Source of the DNA: Streptomyces sp. DvalAA-43
GTDB taxonomy: Bacteria > Actinomycetota > Actinomycetes > Streptomycetales > Streptomycetaceae
Direction: 5' to 3'
Assembly: GCF_900091725.1 (NCBI RefSeq)
Contig: NZ_FMBW01000077.1
Location: 78,219-142,218 of the forward strand
Length of the DNA stretch: 64,000 nt
How positions within the stretch are numbered: position 1 is the stretch's first letter; the number at the start of each line of letters is the position of its first letter. Shown one piece after another: positions 49,736-57,307 of the stretch. The position numbers were made by a program, and so were the translations under genes. Below the pieces are notes generated by a model. The model saw nothing but the letters and a program-made list of their open reading frames with translations. It was not told where the DNA came from and ran no database searches.

Positions 49736-49786
49736 GCAGAACACCTACTGATCCGTAGGGCGCAGAACACCTACTGATCCGTAGGG
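49736..49786. promoter_or_regulatory. Tandem 25-bp repeat with internal palindromes, pccB-birA intergenic
   Basis: Two identical 25-bp copies (49736-49760 and 49762-49786) one base apart. Each holds CCTAC-TGATCC-GTAGG, an inverted repeat of 5-bp arms. They lie 52 bp from pccB and 56 bp from birA, so one bound regulator could control both genes. Confidence 0.7.
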
Positions 49787-49842
49787 TATCGGCGCGGATA
49801 CGGATCGGCAGTGCGTCGTTTGCCACACCTAGTCTGGCTTGC

Positions 49843-50709
49843 ATGACACCTTCGGATGCGCCACGGAACCGTTGGTCGGACCTGGACCGGCCACCCCTGA
49901 ACGTCCCCGCGCTGCGCCGCGGACTGCTGCGGCCGGGCGGACTGTGGACCTCGCTCGACGTCGTGGAGACCATCGGCTCCACCAACTCCGAGCTGGCCCG
50001 CCGTGCGGCGGGCGAACTCGACGAGGGCACCGTGCTGGTCGCCGAGGAGCAGACCGCGGGCCGCGGCCGGCTCGATCGCACCTGGACGGCTCCGGCCCGT
50101 TCGGGCCTCTTCTTCTCCGTCTACCTGGAGCCGGGCGATATCCCCGCCGAGCGGTGGGGCTGGCTGCCGTTGCTCGCGGGCGTCGCCACGGCGACCGGCC
50201 TGGCGCGGGCCGCGGGCGTCGACACGGCCCTGAAGTGGCCCAACGACCTCCTGGTGACAGTGGAGGGCGAGGAGCGCAAGGCGGGCGGCATCCTGGCCGA
50301 GCGCGCCGGGGACGGTGTCGTCGTCGGCATCGGCCTCAACGTCTCCCTGCGCGCCGAGGAACTGCCCGCCCCCACGGCCGCCTCACTGGCCCTGGCCGGG
50401 GCCGTCTCCACCGACCGCGAGACACTGCTGCGGGCCGTGCTGCGCTCGCTGGAGCACTGGTACGGCCAGTGGCGCGCGGCGAACGGCGACGCGGCGGCGA
50501 GCGGCCTCCAGGAGGCGTACGCGGCGGGCTGCGCGACGCTCGGCCGGACGGTGCGCGCCCAGCTGCCCGGCGACCGCACGCTCGTAGCCGAGGCCGTGGC
50601 GATCGACGGCGACGGCCGCCTGATCCTGTCCACCGACGACGGCCTCCAGGAACCCGTCTCGGCCGGCGACATCGTCCACCTGCGGGGCGTGGGGGGCGGG
50701 CTGGTCTGA
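49843..50709 (+). CDS. birA: Biotin--[acetyl-CoA-carboxylase] ligase (BirA, no HTH)
   Basis: A 288-aa ligase attaching biotin to carrier proteins such as the AccA2 C-terminus. The biotin/ATP motifs are TIGSTNSEL, GRGRLDRTWTAP, LKWPNDLLV, KAGGILAE and VVGIGLNVSL. The DNA-binding N-terminal domain of E. coli BirA is missing; the first 30 residues are a short leader, as in other actinobacteria, so it is not expected to regulate biotin genes. It is divergent from pccB. The ATG is at 49843. Confidence 0.94.
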   Translation: MTPSDAPRNRWSDLDRPPLNVPALRRGLLRPGGLWTSLDVVETIGSTNSELARRAAGELDEGTVLVAEEQTAGRGRLDRTWTAPARSGLFFSVYLEPGDIPAERWGWLPLLAGVATATGLARAAGVDTALKWPNDLLVTVEGEERKAGGILAERAGDGVVVGIGLNVSLRAEELPAPTAASLALAGAVSTDRETLLRAVLRSLEHWYGQWRAANGDAAASGLQEAYAAGCATLGRTVRAQLPGDRTLVAEAVAIDGDGRLILSTDDGLQEPVSAGDIVHLRGVGGGLV

Positions 50710-50803
50710 GGCGGCGGGTGGGGACCACTGCGACATGTACGGGGTACGCCGCACCGCTCGCCGGTGCCGCCCCGCCGAGCCTTCCGCCTCACCCGAACAC
50801 GTG

Positions 50804-51076
50804 CCCGGGGGCATGAATCCATGCCCTCCTGCAAACCACCCACCGGCCGTCACCACCTACGCCCCCTGGCTCGCCCGTGATCCGTTCCGGGAGGCCCGGG
50901 GGTACGAATCCGTGCCCTCCTGGAAACCACCCACCGACCGTTACCACCCACGCCCCCCGGCTCACCCGTGATCCGTTTCGGGAGGCCCGGGGGTATGAAT
51001 CCGTGCCCTCCTGGAAACCACCCACCGGCCGAAACCACCCACGCCCCCCGGCTCACCCAGGAACATTCCCGGATGC
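50804..51076 (+). repeat. Three tandem 91-bp repeats
   Basis: Units start at about 50804, 50895 and 50986, with only scattered substitutions; the third is altered near its end. Each carries CCGGGAGGCCCGGGGG-type GC blocks and CCCTCCTGGAAACCACCCACCG. The 91-bp period is not a multiple of three, so the repeat is not protein-coding. It fills most of the 468-bp gap between birA and cya. Confidence 0.9.
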
Positions 51077-51177
51077 CATAGGGGCGTGAGCCACGGCACA
51101 CCTGCCGTATCGTTGAGGCGATCCACCGACAGAGAGATCGGCAGGGCAGTGCGCAGGGAACGGGCAGGAGGCGGCTG

Positions 51178-52350
51178 GTGACCGTCGACGACACGACCTC
51201 CGGTGCGGGCGCACAGCCCCCGTCGGGCCCTTCGGTCCACGCGACGCCGCATCACGAGGTCGACCATACGGCGGAACCGACCGACGACCCCCTCGCGATC
51301 CGGCTGGAACAGCTGATCCTGGGCGCCGACCGTCGCTACACACCGTTCCAGGCGGCCCGCACCGCCGGTGTCTCGATGGATCTGGCCTCCCGGTTCTGGC
51401 GGGCCATGGGCTTCGCCGACATCGGGCAGGCCAAGGCGCTCACCGAGGCCGATGTGCTGGCGCTGCGCCGGCTCGCCGGTCTCGTCGAGGCGGGGCTGCT
51501 CAGCGAGCCGATGGCGATCCAGGTGGCCCGGTCCACCGGGCAGACCACCGCCCGGCTGGCGGAGTGGCAGATCGACTCCTTCCTGGAGGGGCTGACCGAG
51601 CCGCCCGAGCCCGGCATGACCCGTACCGAGGTCACGTACCCGCTGATCGAGCTGCTGCTCCCGGAGCTCCAGGAGTTCCTGGTCTACGTGTGGCGGCGCC
51701 AGCTGGCCGCCGCCACCGGGCGGGTCGTGCAGGCCGCCGACGACGAGGAGATGGTCGACCGCCGCCTGGCCGTCGGCTTCGCCGACCTCGTCGGGTTCAC
51801 CCGGCTGACCCGGCGGCTGGAGGAGGAGGAACTCGGCGAGCTGGTCGAGGCCTTCGAGACCACCTCGGCCGACCTGGTGGCCGCCCACGGCGGCCGCCTC
51901 ATCAAGACCCTCGGCGACGAGGTCCTCTTCGCCGCCGACGACGCGGGCACCGCGGCCGAGATCGCGCTGCGCCTGATCGAGGCGATGACCCAGGACGAGA
52001 CCATGCCGGCGCTGCGCGTGGGCATCGCGTTCGGCACGGTCACCACCCGGATGGGCGATGTCTTCGGTACGACCGTGAACCTCGCCAGCCGGCTGACGTC
52101 GATAGCGCCGAAGGACGCCGTGCTGGTGGACGGCGCCTTCGCCGAGGAGCTGACCCGTACCGGCGACGCCCCGGCCTCCGAGGCGCAGGCGGCGGAGGAG
52201 GCCGCGGTGGCCGAGAAGGAGCGTCAGGAAGGCATGGAGCCGACCGCCGCGCCCACGTACCGCTACGGGCTCCAGCCGATGTGGCAGCGCCCGGTGCGCG
52301 GACTCGGCGTGGTGGAACCCTGGCTGCTTGCGCGCCGCGGCACGTCCTGA
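51178..52350 (+). CDS. cya: Adenylate cyclase (class III)
   Basis: A 390-aa class III nucleotidyl cyclase making cAMP. After an unstructured head the N-terminal region has a helical segment (RYTPFQAARTAGVSMDLASRF), followed by the catalytic domain near 190-330. The metal Asp is in FADLVGFTRLT, the second region is LIKTLGDEVLF, and the tail is FGTTVNLASRLTS with the transition-state Asn and Arg. Context and sequence match the single cyclase Cya known in S. coelicolor, needed for germination. The start is GTG 51178 after GGAGGCGG. The 3 x 91 bp repeat lies upstream. Confidence 0.93.
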   Translation: MTVDDTTSGAGAQPPSGPSVHATPHHEVDHTAEPTDDPLAIRLEQLILGADRRYTPFQAARTAGVSMDLASRFWRAMGFADIGQAKALTEADVLALRRLAGLVEAGLLSEPMAIQVARSTGQTTARLAEWQIDSFLEGLTEPPEPGMTRTEVTYPLIELLLPELQEFLVYVWRRQLAAATGRVVQAADDEEMVDRRLAVGFADLVGFTRLTRRLEEEELGELVEAFETTSADLVAAHGGRLIKTLGDEVLFAADDAGTAAEIALRLIEAMTQDETMPALRVGIAFGTVTTRMGDVFGTTVNLASRLTSIAPKDAVLVDGAFAEELTRTGDAPASEAQAAEEAAVAEKERQEGMEPTAAPTYRYGLQPMWQRPVRGLGVVEPWLLARRGTS

Positions 52351-52422
52351 TTCCCGCACGTGCGTGATCCTGCCGATCCGGTCGGCCCCGGACGCCCCGG
52401 GGCCGCTGTCCGGGCCGCCCCA

Positions 52423-52451
52423 TAGGATCCCTCCGGTAACGCTCGTTAACC
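52423..52451 (+). promoter_or_regulatory. -10 box and palindrome in front of enoyl-CoA hydratase
   Basis: TAGGAT at 52423-52428 fits a -10 hexamer. TAACG-CT-CGTTA at 52437-52448 (extended GGTAACGCTCGTTAACC) overlaps the expected transcription start and ends just before the GGAGG ribosome site. A repressor bound there would block initiation directly. Confidence 0.55.
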
Positions 52452-52465
52452 GGAGGGGTGAAGTC

Positions 52466-53278
52466 ATGACCGTCACGTCCGAGCAGCGGTTCGGGGAATT
52501 CGTCGTCGTACGGGTCCACGAGGGGCAGGAGCACGTCGCCGAGCTGGTTCTCGACCGGCCCAAGGCGATGAACGCCGTGTCCACGGACATGGCCCGCTCG
52601 ATCGCCGCCGCCTGCGCCGCGCTCGCCGCCGACCCGGCCGTACGGGTCACCGTCCTCACCTCCAGCCACGAGCGGGCCTTCTGCGTGGGCGCGGACCTGA
52701 AGGAGCGGAACTCCTTCACCGACGCCGATCTGCTCCGCCAGCGCCCCACCGCCCGGTCCGCGTACACCGGGGTCCTCGAACTGCCGATGCCGACGATCGC
52801 CGCCGTGCACGGCTTCGCGCTCGGCGGCGGATTCGAGCTGGCGCTCTCCTGCGACCTGATCGTCGCCGACCGCACCGCCGTGGTCGGGCTGCCCGAGGTG
52901 TCGGTCGGCGTCATCCCGGGCGGCGGCGGCACGCAGCTGCTGCCGCGGCGGATCGGTGCGGCGCGCGCCGCCGAGCTGGTCTTCACGGCCCGGCGGGTGG
53001 AGGCGGCCGAGGCGCTCGACTCCGGACTCGTCGACGAACTGGTGGAGGCCGGACAGGACCGGGCGGCCGCGCTGGCGCTGGCCGGGCGGATCGCCGCCAA
53101 CTCCCCGGTGGGGCTGCGGGCCGCCAAGCGGGCGCTGCGGCTGGGCCACGGCCTCGATCTGCGGGCCGGGCTCGAAGTCGAGGACGCCGCCTGGCGGTCG
53201 GTGGCCTTCTCCGGCGACCGGGCCGAGGGCGTGGCCGCGTTCAACGAGAAGCGGAAGCCGAACTGGCCCGGCGAGTGA
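52466..53278 (+). CDS. Enoyl-CoA hydratase/isomerase family protein
   Basis: A 270-aa crotonase-fold enzyme. The oxyanion regions are FCVGADLKERNSF and FALGGGFELALSCDLIVAD. The Glu in GLPEVSVGVIPGGGGTQLLPR is the usual catalytic acid, and SPVGLRAAKRAL completes the C-terminal helix. It probably hydrates enoyl-CoA in fatty acid breakdown. CGGAGGGG is well placed before ATG 52466. A palindrome sits at the likely transcription start. It lies in the acyl-CoA neighbourhood but is not in an operon with cya. Confidence 0.93.
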   Translation: MTVTSEQRFGEFVVVRVHEGQEHVAELVLDRPKAMNAVSTDMARSIAAACAALAADPAVRVTVLTSSHERAFCVGADLKERNSFTDADLLRQRPTARSAYTGVLELPMPTIAAVHGFALGGGFELALSCDLIVADRTAVVGLPEVSVGVIPGGGGTQLLPRRIGAARAAELVFTARRVEAAEALDSGLVDELVEAGQDRAAALALAGRIAANSPVGLRAAKRALRLGHGLDLRAGLEVEDAAWRSVAFSGDRAEGVAAFNEKRKPNWPGE

Positions 53279-53373
53279 CGCAGCGTGACCTCTCGTCGCT
53301 GAAAGGGCGCGAAGTGCACGCGATGGACGTCTCAAACTGATCAAATCACCACAAAACTACATAAGCTGTAACG

Positions 53374-54543
53374 ATGGGTGGTGATGATGCACGGCTGCGG
53401 GCCGTGGTGGCGCTTGCGCAGGCGATGGCGGCGGCACACACCCCGCGGGGGTCGTGGCGAGCGGCTGCGCTGGGGGCGTGCGAGGCACTGGGCGGCAGTT
53501 TCGCCGCGCTCTCCGTGTGGGAGCGCGGACGGGGGGAGCTGCGCGTCCTGGTGAACGCGGGCGAACGGGCCGAGGGGGAGGAGGAGTTCCCCGAGGCGGA
53601 GGCGTATCCGGTGCACCAGTTCCCGGAGATCACCGAGTTCCTGCACGAACGGTGGGCCGGGGGCGGTGAGCCGGACGCCTGGGTCGAGACCGCCGACGGC
53701 TCGGCGGAGGCCGCGCCGGGCGGGGGTGCGGCGCTGCGGGAGTACGGGAGCGGCTACGGCCGGGAGCGGGTGGCCGCCCTGCGCCGGCGCGGGCGCGGCT
53801 GCTGCGTGGTCGCGCCGATCGTGCTGCACGGGCGGGCCTGGGGTGAGCTGTACGTGGCCCGCCCGGTCGGGGTGCCGGTGTTCGGGCGGGCGGACGCGGA
53901 CTTCGCGACCGTGCTGGCCGCGGTGGTCGCCGCGGGGATCTCCCAGAGCGAGCGGCTCGAAGAGGTCCGCAAGCTCGCCTTCAGTGATCCGCTCACCGGT
54001 CTGGCCAACCGCCGTGCCGTCGATGTGCGGCTGGACGAGGCGGTGGAGCGGCACCGGGAGGACGGGGCGGTGGTCAGCCTGGTCGTCTGCGATCTCAACG
54101 GCCTGAAGCAGGTCAACGACACCCATGGCCATGCGGTCGGCGACCGGCTGCTGGAACGTTTCGGCTCGGTGCTGTCCCGCTGTGGCGCCATGCTGCCCGG
54201 CGCCCTGGCGGCCCGGCTCGGCGGTGACGAGTTCTGTCTGCTCGCGGTGGGTCCGGAGGTGGACGACGTGGTCCGGGTGGCCACCGAACTCTGCGAGCGG
54301 GCTGGCGAGTTGGAGCTGGGTGACGGGGTGGCGTGCGGGATCGCCTCGACCGGTGACCCGATCGGTCCGGTGGTGTCGGCGCGGCGGCTGTTCCGGCTGG
54401 CGGACGCCGCCCAGTACCGGGCGAAGGCGGCCCGTTCGGTCAAGCCGGTGGTGGCGGGGCGCGACGACGAGGTGATCCGGCTGGCCGACGCGCCGCCCAG
54501 GTCCCCGCACGACCGCCGCCACCTGCGCGGCAGTCGCCCCTGA
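53374..54543 (+). CDS. GAF-GGDEF diguanylate cyclase
   Basis: A 389-aa protein. A GAF-like sensor domain covers about 15-190 (GSWRAAALGACEALGGSFAAL, RGCCVVAPIVLHGRAWGELYVARP). A linker helix leads into the cyclase domain from 205. SDPLTGLANRR, VVCDLNGLKQVNDTHGH and the active-site LGGDEFCLL are all intact, so c-di-GMP synthesis is expected. No RxxD inhibitory site precedes GGDEF. The protein is soluble. No ribosome site is visible before ATG 53374, and the 5' region is AT-rich (ACTACATAAGCTG), so leaderless translation is possible. Confidence 0.9.
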   Translation: MGGDDARLRAVVALAQAMAAAHTPRGSWRAAALGACEALGGSFAALSVWERGRGELRVLVNAGERAEGEEEFPEAEAYPVHQFPEITEFLHERWAGGGEPDAWVETADGSAEAAPGGGAALREYGSGYGRERVAALRRRGRGCCVVAPIVLHGRAWGELYVARPVGVPVFGRADADFATVLAAVVAAGISQSERLEEVRKLAFSDPLTGLANRRAVDVRLDEAVERHREDGAVVSLVVCDLNGLKQVNDTHGHAVGDRLLERFGSVLSRCGAMLPGALAARLGGDEFCLLAVGPEVDDVVRVATELCERAGELELGDGVACGIASTGDPIGPVVSARRLFRLADAAQYRAKAARSVKPVVAGRDDEVIRLADAPPRSPHDRRHLRGSRP

Positions 54544-54597
54544 GGGGTGCGGTGATCGGTAAGGGGTCAACCGTACGACCACTAGTGACATGAAGGG

Positions 54598-54620
54598 ATT
54601 CAATCCGTACGCTTCTGAAT
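54598..54620. promoter_or_regulatory. Possible operator before hutH
   Basis: ATTCA and TGAAT form an inverted repeat with a 13-bp spacer ending right at the hutH ATG. Two CCGTACG copies (about 54571 and 54605) lie in the same region. They could serve a repressor of histidine use, but the evidence is weak. Confidence 0.3.
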
Positions 54621-56171
54621 ATGGATATGCATACAGTCGTGGTGGGGACGTCCGGTACCACCGCCCAGGACGTCATCGCCGTGGCCCGCGGCAACGCCCG
54701 CGTCGAGCTCTCCGCCGCCGCCGTCGACGCGCTCGCCGCCGCCCGCGAGATCGTGGACGCGCTCGCCGCCAAGCCCGAGCCGGTGTACGGCGTCTCCACC
54801 GGATTCGGGGCGCTGGCCAGCCGCCACATCAGCCAGGACCTCCGCGCACAGCTCCAGCGCAACATCGTCCGCTCGCACGCCGCCGGCATGGGGCCGCGGG
54901 TCGAGCGCGAGGTCGTCCGCGCGCTGATGTTCCTGCGGCTGAAGACGGTCGCCTCCGGGCACACCGGCGTACGCCCCGGGGTCGCGCAGACCATGGCCGA
55001 CGTCCTCAACGCGGGCATCACGCCCGTCGTCCACGAGTACGGCTCGCTCGGCTGCTCCGGCGACCTGGCCCCGCTCTCCCACTGCGCCCTGACGCTGATG
55101 GGCGAGGGCGACGCGGAAGGCCCCGACGGCACCGTGCGCCCCGCCGGTGAGCTGCTCGCCGCCCATGGCATCACCCCGGTCGAGCTGCGCGAGAAGGAGG
55201 GCCTCGCCCTCCTCAACGGCACCGACGGCATGCTCGGCATGCTCGTCATGGCCCTGGCCGACCTGAAGACCCTCTACACGTCCGCCGACATCACCGCCGC
55301 CCTCTCCCTGGAGGCGCTGCTCGGCACGGACAAGGTGCTCGCCCCGGAGCTGCACGCCATCCGCCCGCACCCGGGCCAGGGCGTCAGTGCCGACAACATG
55401 CTGCGGGTGCTCGCCGGATCGGGCCTCACCGGCCACCATCAGGACGACGCGCCCCGCGTACAGGACGCCTACTCGGTGCGCTGCGCGCCCCAGGTCAACG
55501 GTGCCGGACGCGACACCCTCGACTACGCGGGGATCGTCGCGGACCGCGAGCTGGCCTCCGCCGTCGACAACCCCGTCGTCCTTCCCGACGGCCGGGTCGA
55601 GTCCAACGGCAACTTCCACGGCGCCCCCGTCGCGTACGTACTCGACTTCCTGGCGATCGTCGCGGCCGACCTCGGCTCCATCACCGAGCGCCGCACCGAC
55701 CGGCTGCTGGACAAGAACCGCTCGCACGGGCTGCCGCCGTTCCTCGCCGACGACGCCGGGGTGGACTCGGGCCTGATGATCGCCCAGTACACCCAGGCCG
55801 CCCTGGTCAGCGAGATGAAGCGGCTCGCCGTGCCCGCCTCGGCCGACTCGATCCCGTCCTCCGCGATGCAGGAGGACCACGTCTCCATGGGCTGGTCGGC
55901 GGCGCGCAAGCTCCGTACCGCCGTCGACAACCTGGCCCGGATCGTCGCCGTCGAGCTCTACGCGGCGACCCGCGCCATCGAGCTGCGCGCCGCCGGGGGC
56001 CTCACCCCCGCGCCCGCCTCACGGGCCGCCATCGAGGCGCTGCGCGCGGCGGGGGTCCAGGGGCCGGGGCCGGACCGCTTCCTCTCGCCGGATCTGGCCG
56101 CGGCGGACGCGTTCGTCCGTGCGGGGAAGCTGGTCGCGGCGGTCGAGCCGGTGACCGGGCCGCTGGCGTAG
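54621..56171 (+). CDS. hutH: Histidine ammonia-lyase
   Basis: A 516-aa lyase converting histidine to urocanate and ammonia, the first step of histidine use. Residues 145-147 read C-S-G inside GSLGCSGDLAPLSH, where most histidases have A-S-G that forms the MIO cofactor; I recall C-S-G also in other Streptomyces enzymes. NNFHGAP-like SNGNFHGAPVAY, IQYTQAALVSEMK and the QEDHVSMG region follow. No other hut gene is beside it, as in S. coelicolor. ATG 54621 or 54627 is the start. Confidence 0.95.
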   Translation: MDMHTVVVGTSGTTAQDVIAVARGNARVELSAAAVDALAAAREIVDALAAKPEPVYGVSTGFGALASRHISQDLRAQLQRNIVRSHAAGMGPRVEREVVRALMFLRLKTVASGHTGVRPGVAQTMADVLNAGITPVVHEYGSLGCSGDLAPLSHCALTLMGEGDAEGPDGTVRPAGELLAAHGITPVELREKEGLALLNGTDGMLGMLVMALADLKTLYTSADITAALSLEALLGTDKVLAPELHAIRPHPGQGVSADNMLRVLAGSGLTGHHQDDAPRVQDAYSVRCAPQVNGAGRDTLDYAGIVADRELASAVDNPVVLPDGRVESNGNFHGAPVAYVLDFLAIVAADLGSITERRTDRLLDKNRSHGLPPFLADDAGVDSGLMIAQYTQAALVSEMKRLAVPASADSIPSSAMQEDHVSMGWSAARKLRTAVDNLARIVAVELYAATRAIELRAAGGLTPAPASRAAIEALRAAGVQGPGPDRFLSPDLAAADAFVRAGKLVAAVEPVTGPLA

Positions 56172-56215
56172 GCCGCTCGCGGGCCTGTTCCGGACGACGT
56201 GCTCCAGGGCGTGTT

Positions 56216-56503
56216 CTAGACGAGCAGGGTGTCGGGGCGGCGTACCGAGTGGGAGACCAGCGCCGCTCCGATGCCCAGGAACGCCATGCCGCCGATCAGA
56301 TACGGCCTGGTCCCGATCCCGGTCCCGGTGTCGGCCAGCCGCGGACCGGGACCGGTGTCCGTGGCGGTGGTGGCCGGTTGGCTCCGTGCGCCCGGCGCGG
56401 GCGTCGGCCGGTCCGTCGCGTTGGCGGACGGGACGAACCACAGGGCGGCCAGCAACGTGGCCGCGGCGGTGGCGGTCAGGAGCGGGCGGCGAGCGACGGC
56501 CAC
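56216..56503 (-). CDS. Small cell-wall-anchored protein with LADTG signal
   Basis: A 95-aa protein: a signal peptide (VARRPLLTATAAATLLAALWF, split near SANAT), a short Pro/Thr/Gly-rich mature region, then LADTG, a hydrophobic stretch (YLIGGMAFLGIGAALV) and SVRR. LAxTG is the class E sortase signal of actinobacteria, so the protein should be linked to the wall with only about 40 exposed residues. AAGGGGGAT precedes GTG 56503; an upstream GTG at 56524 would add 7 residues. The function is not known. Confidence 0.7.
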   Translation of the reverse strand: MAVARRPLLTATAAATLLAALWFVPSANATDRPTPAPGARSQPATTATDTGPGPRLADTGTGIGTRPYLIGGMAFLGIGAALVSHSVRRPDTLLV

Positions 56504-56609
56504 GGAATCGATCCCCCTTGTCACAGCCGTGAGTTAGGCATGTGCGGATGCTAGTGAAAGCAGCGGGTCGCGGGAAAGCCGGGGGCGCGGGGAGCTTACG
56601 CTCCGGCAC

Positions 56610-57014
56610 ATGAGCACTTCTGAGACATCACGGTTCGTTCGGCTTCGCGTCGAAATGGTGCTGGAGATCACCGACCCCGCCGCCCTCAGCGGCACCGCAC
56701 TGGAGTCCATCGCCGCCGAGTACGGGGAACCGGGCGGCGAGTCCGCCGAGGAGCGCACGCGCGCCGAGACCGCCGTACGGGAGGACGGCGCGGAGGCCCT
56801 CGCCTCCCTCGTCGACCCCTTCGACCTGATCAGCGAGGTACCCGGGGTCGAGCTCGCCCAGGCGTCCTGGAGCAGCGAGACCGTCGACTACGACCCGGAC
56901 GACCCGGACGCCTGGGACCTCGACGACGAGGACGACGAGGAGGACGGCGAGGAGGACGAAGCGGACTTCGAGAACGACGCCGAGGGTGGTGCCCGCGTCC
57001 CGCACAATGGGTGA
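56610..57014 (+). CDS. Acidic protein of unknown function
   Basis: A 134-aa soluble protein with a folded-looking N-terminal half (RLRVEMVLEITDPAALSGTAL, then ASLVDPFDLISEVPGVELAQ) and a strongly acidic tail rich in Asp and Glu (about residues 90-125). Conserved proteins of this build occur in Streptomyces next to hutH, but I cannot assign a role. A large hairpin closes the gene. Confidence 0.7.
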   Translation: MSTSETSRFVRLRVEMVLEITDPAALSGTALESIAAEYGEPGGESAEERTRAETAVREDGAEALASLVDPFDLISEVPGVELAQASWSSETVDYDPDDPDAWDLDDEDDEEDGEEDEADFENDAEGGARVPHNG

Positions 57015-57063
57015 GGGCGACGACGGTCACGTCGCCGCGCGCGGCGGGACCAGCAGCTGGTGA

Positions 57064-57106
57064 ACACCGGCCCCGGACCGCTTCGCACGCGGTCCGGGGC
57101 CGGTGT
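57064..57106 (+). terminator. Terminator after the acidic protein gene
   Basis: A perfect 18-bp stem (57064-57081 with 57089-57106) with a 7-nt loop. A second, smaller hairpin (57181-57188 with 57194-57201, TTCTT loop) occurs in the leader of the next gene and may be part of its 5' region. Confidence 0.8.
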
Positions 57107-57307
57107 CGTCCGCCGGTCGCCCCTACGCGATCGGCATCGGGAACCACCGCCACCGCGGACGCGTCGATGAGTGTTGTTCCCCACATCCTTCTTGGATGTG
57201 GAACGGAGGACCCTTTCCATGGGTTCTAGGACCATTGACGGGTTTCGCCGGCGACGGTGTTTCCGCTCGGGGATTTTGGGGATTCGGCAACGATGGAGAA
57301 GCGTGTG

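Noticed and set aside
51178..52350. Loss of cyclase activity in cya suspected from the unusual N-terminal half
   Set aside because: The catalytic motifs FADLVGFTRLT, TLGDEVLF and TTVNLASRLTS are all present; the N-terminal region is normal for this actinobacterial type.
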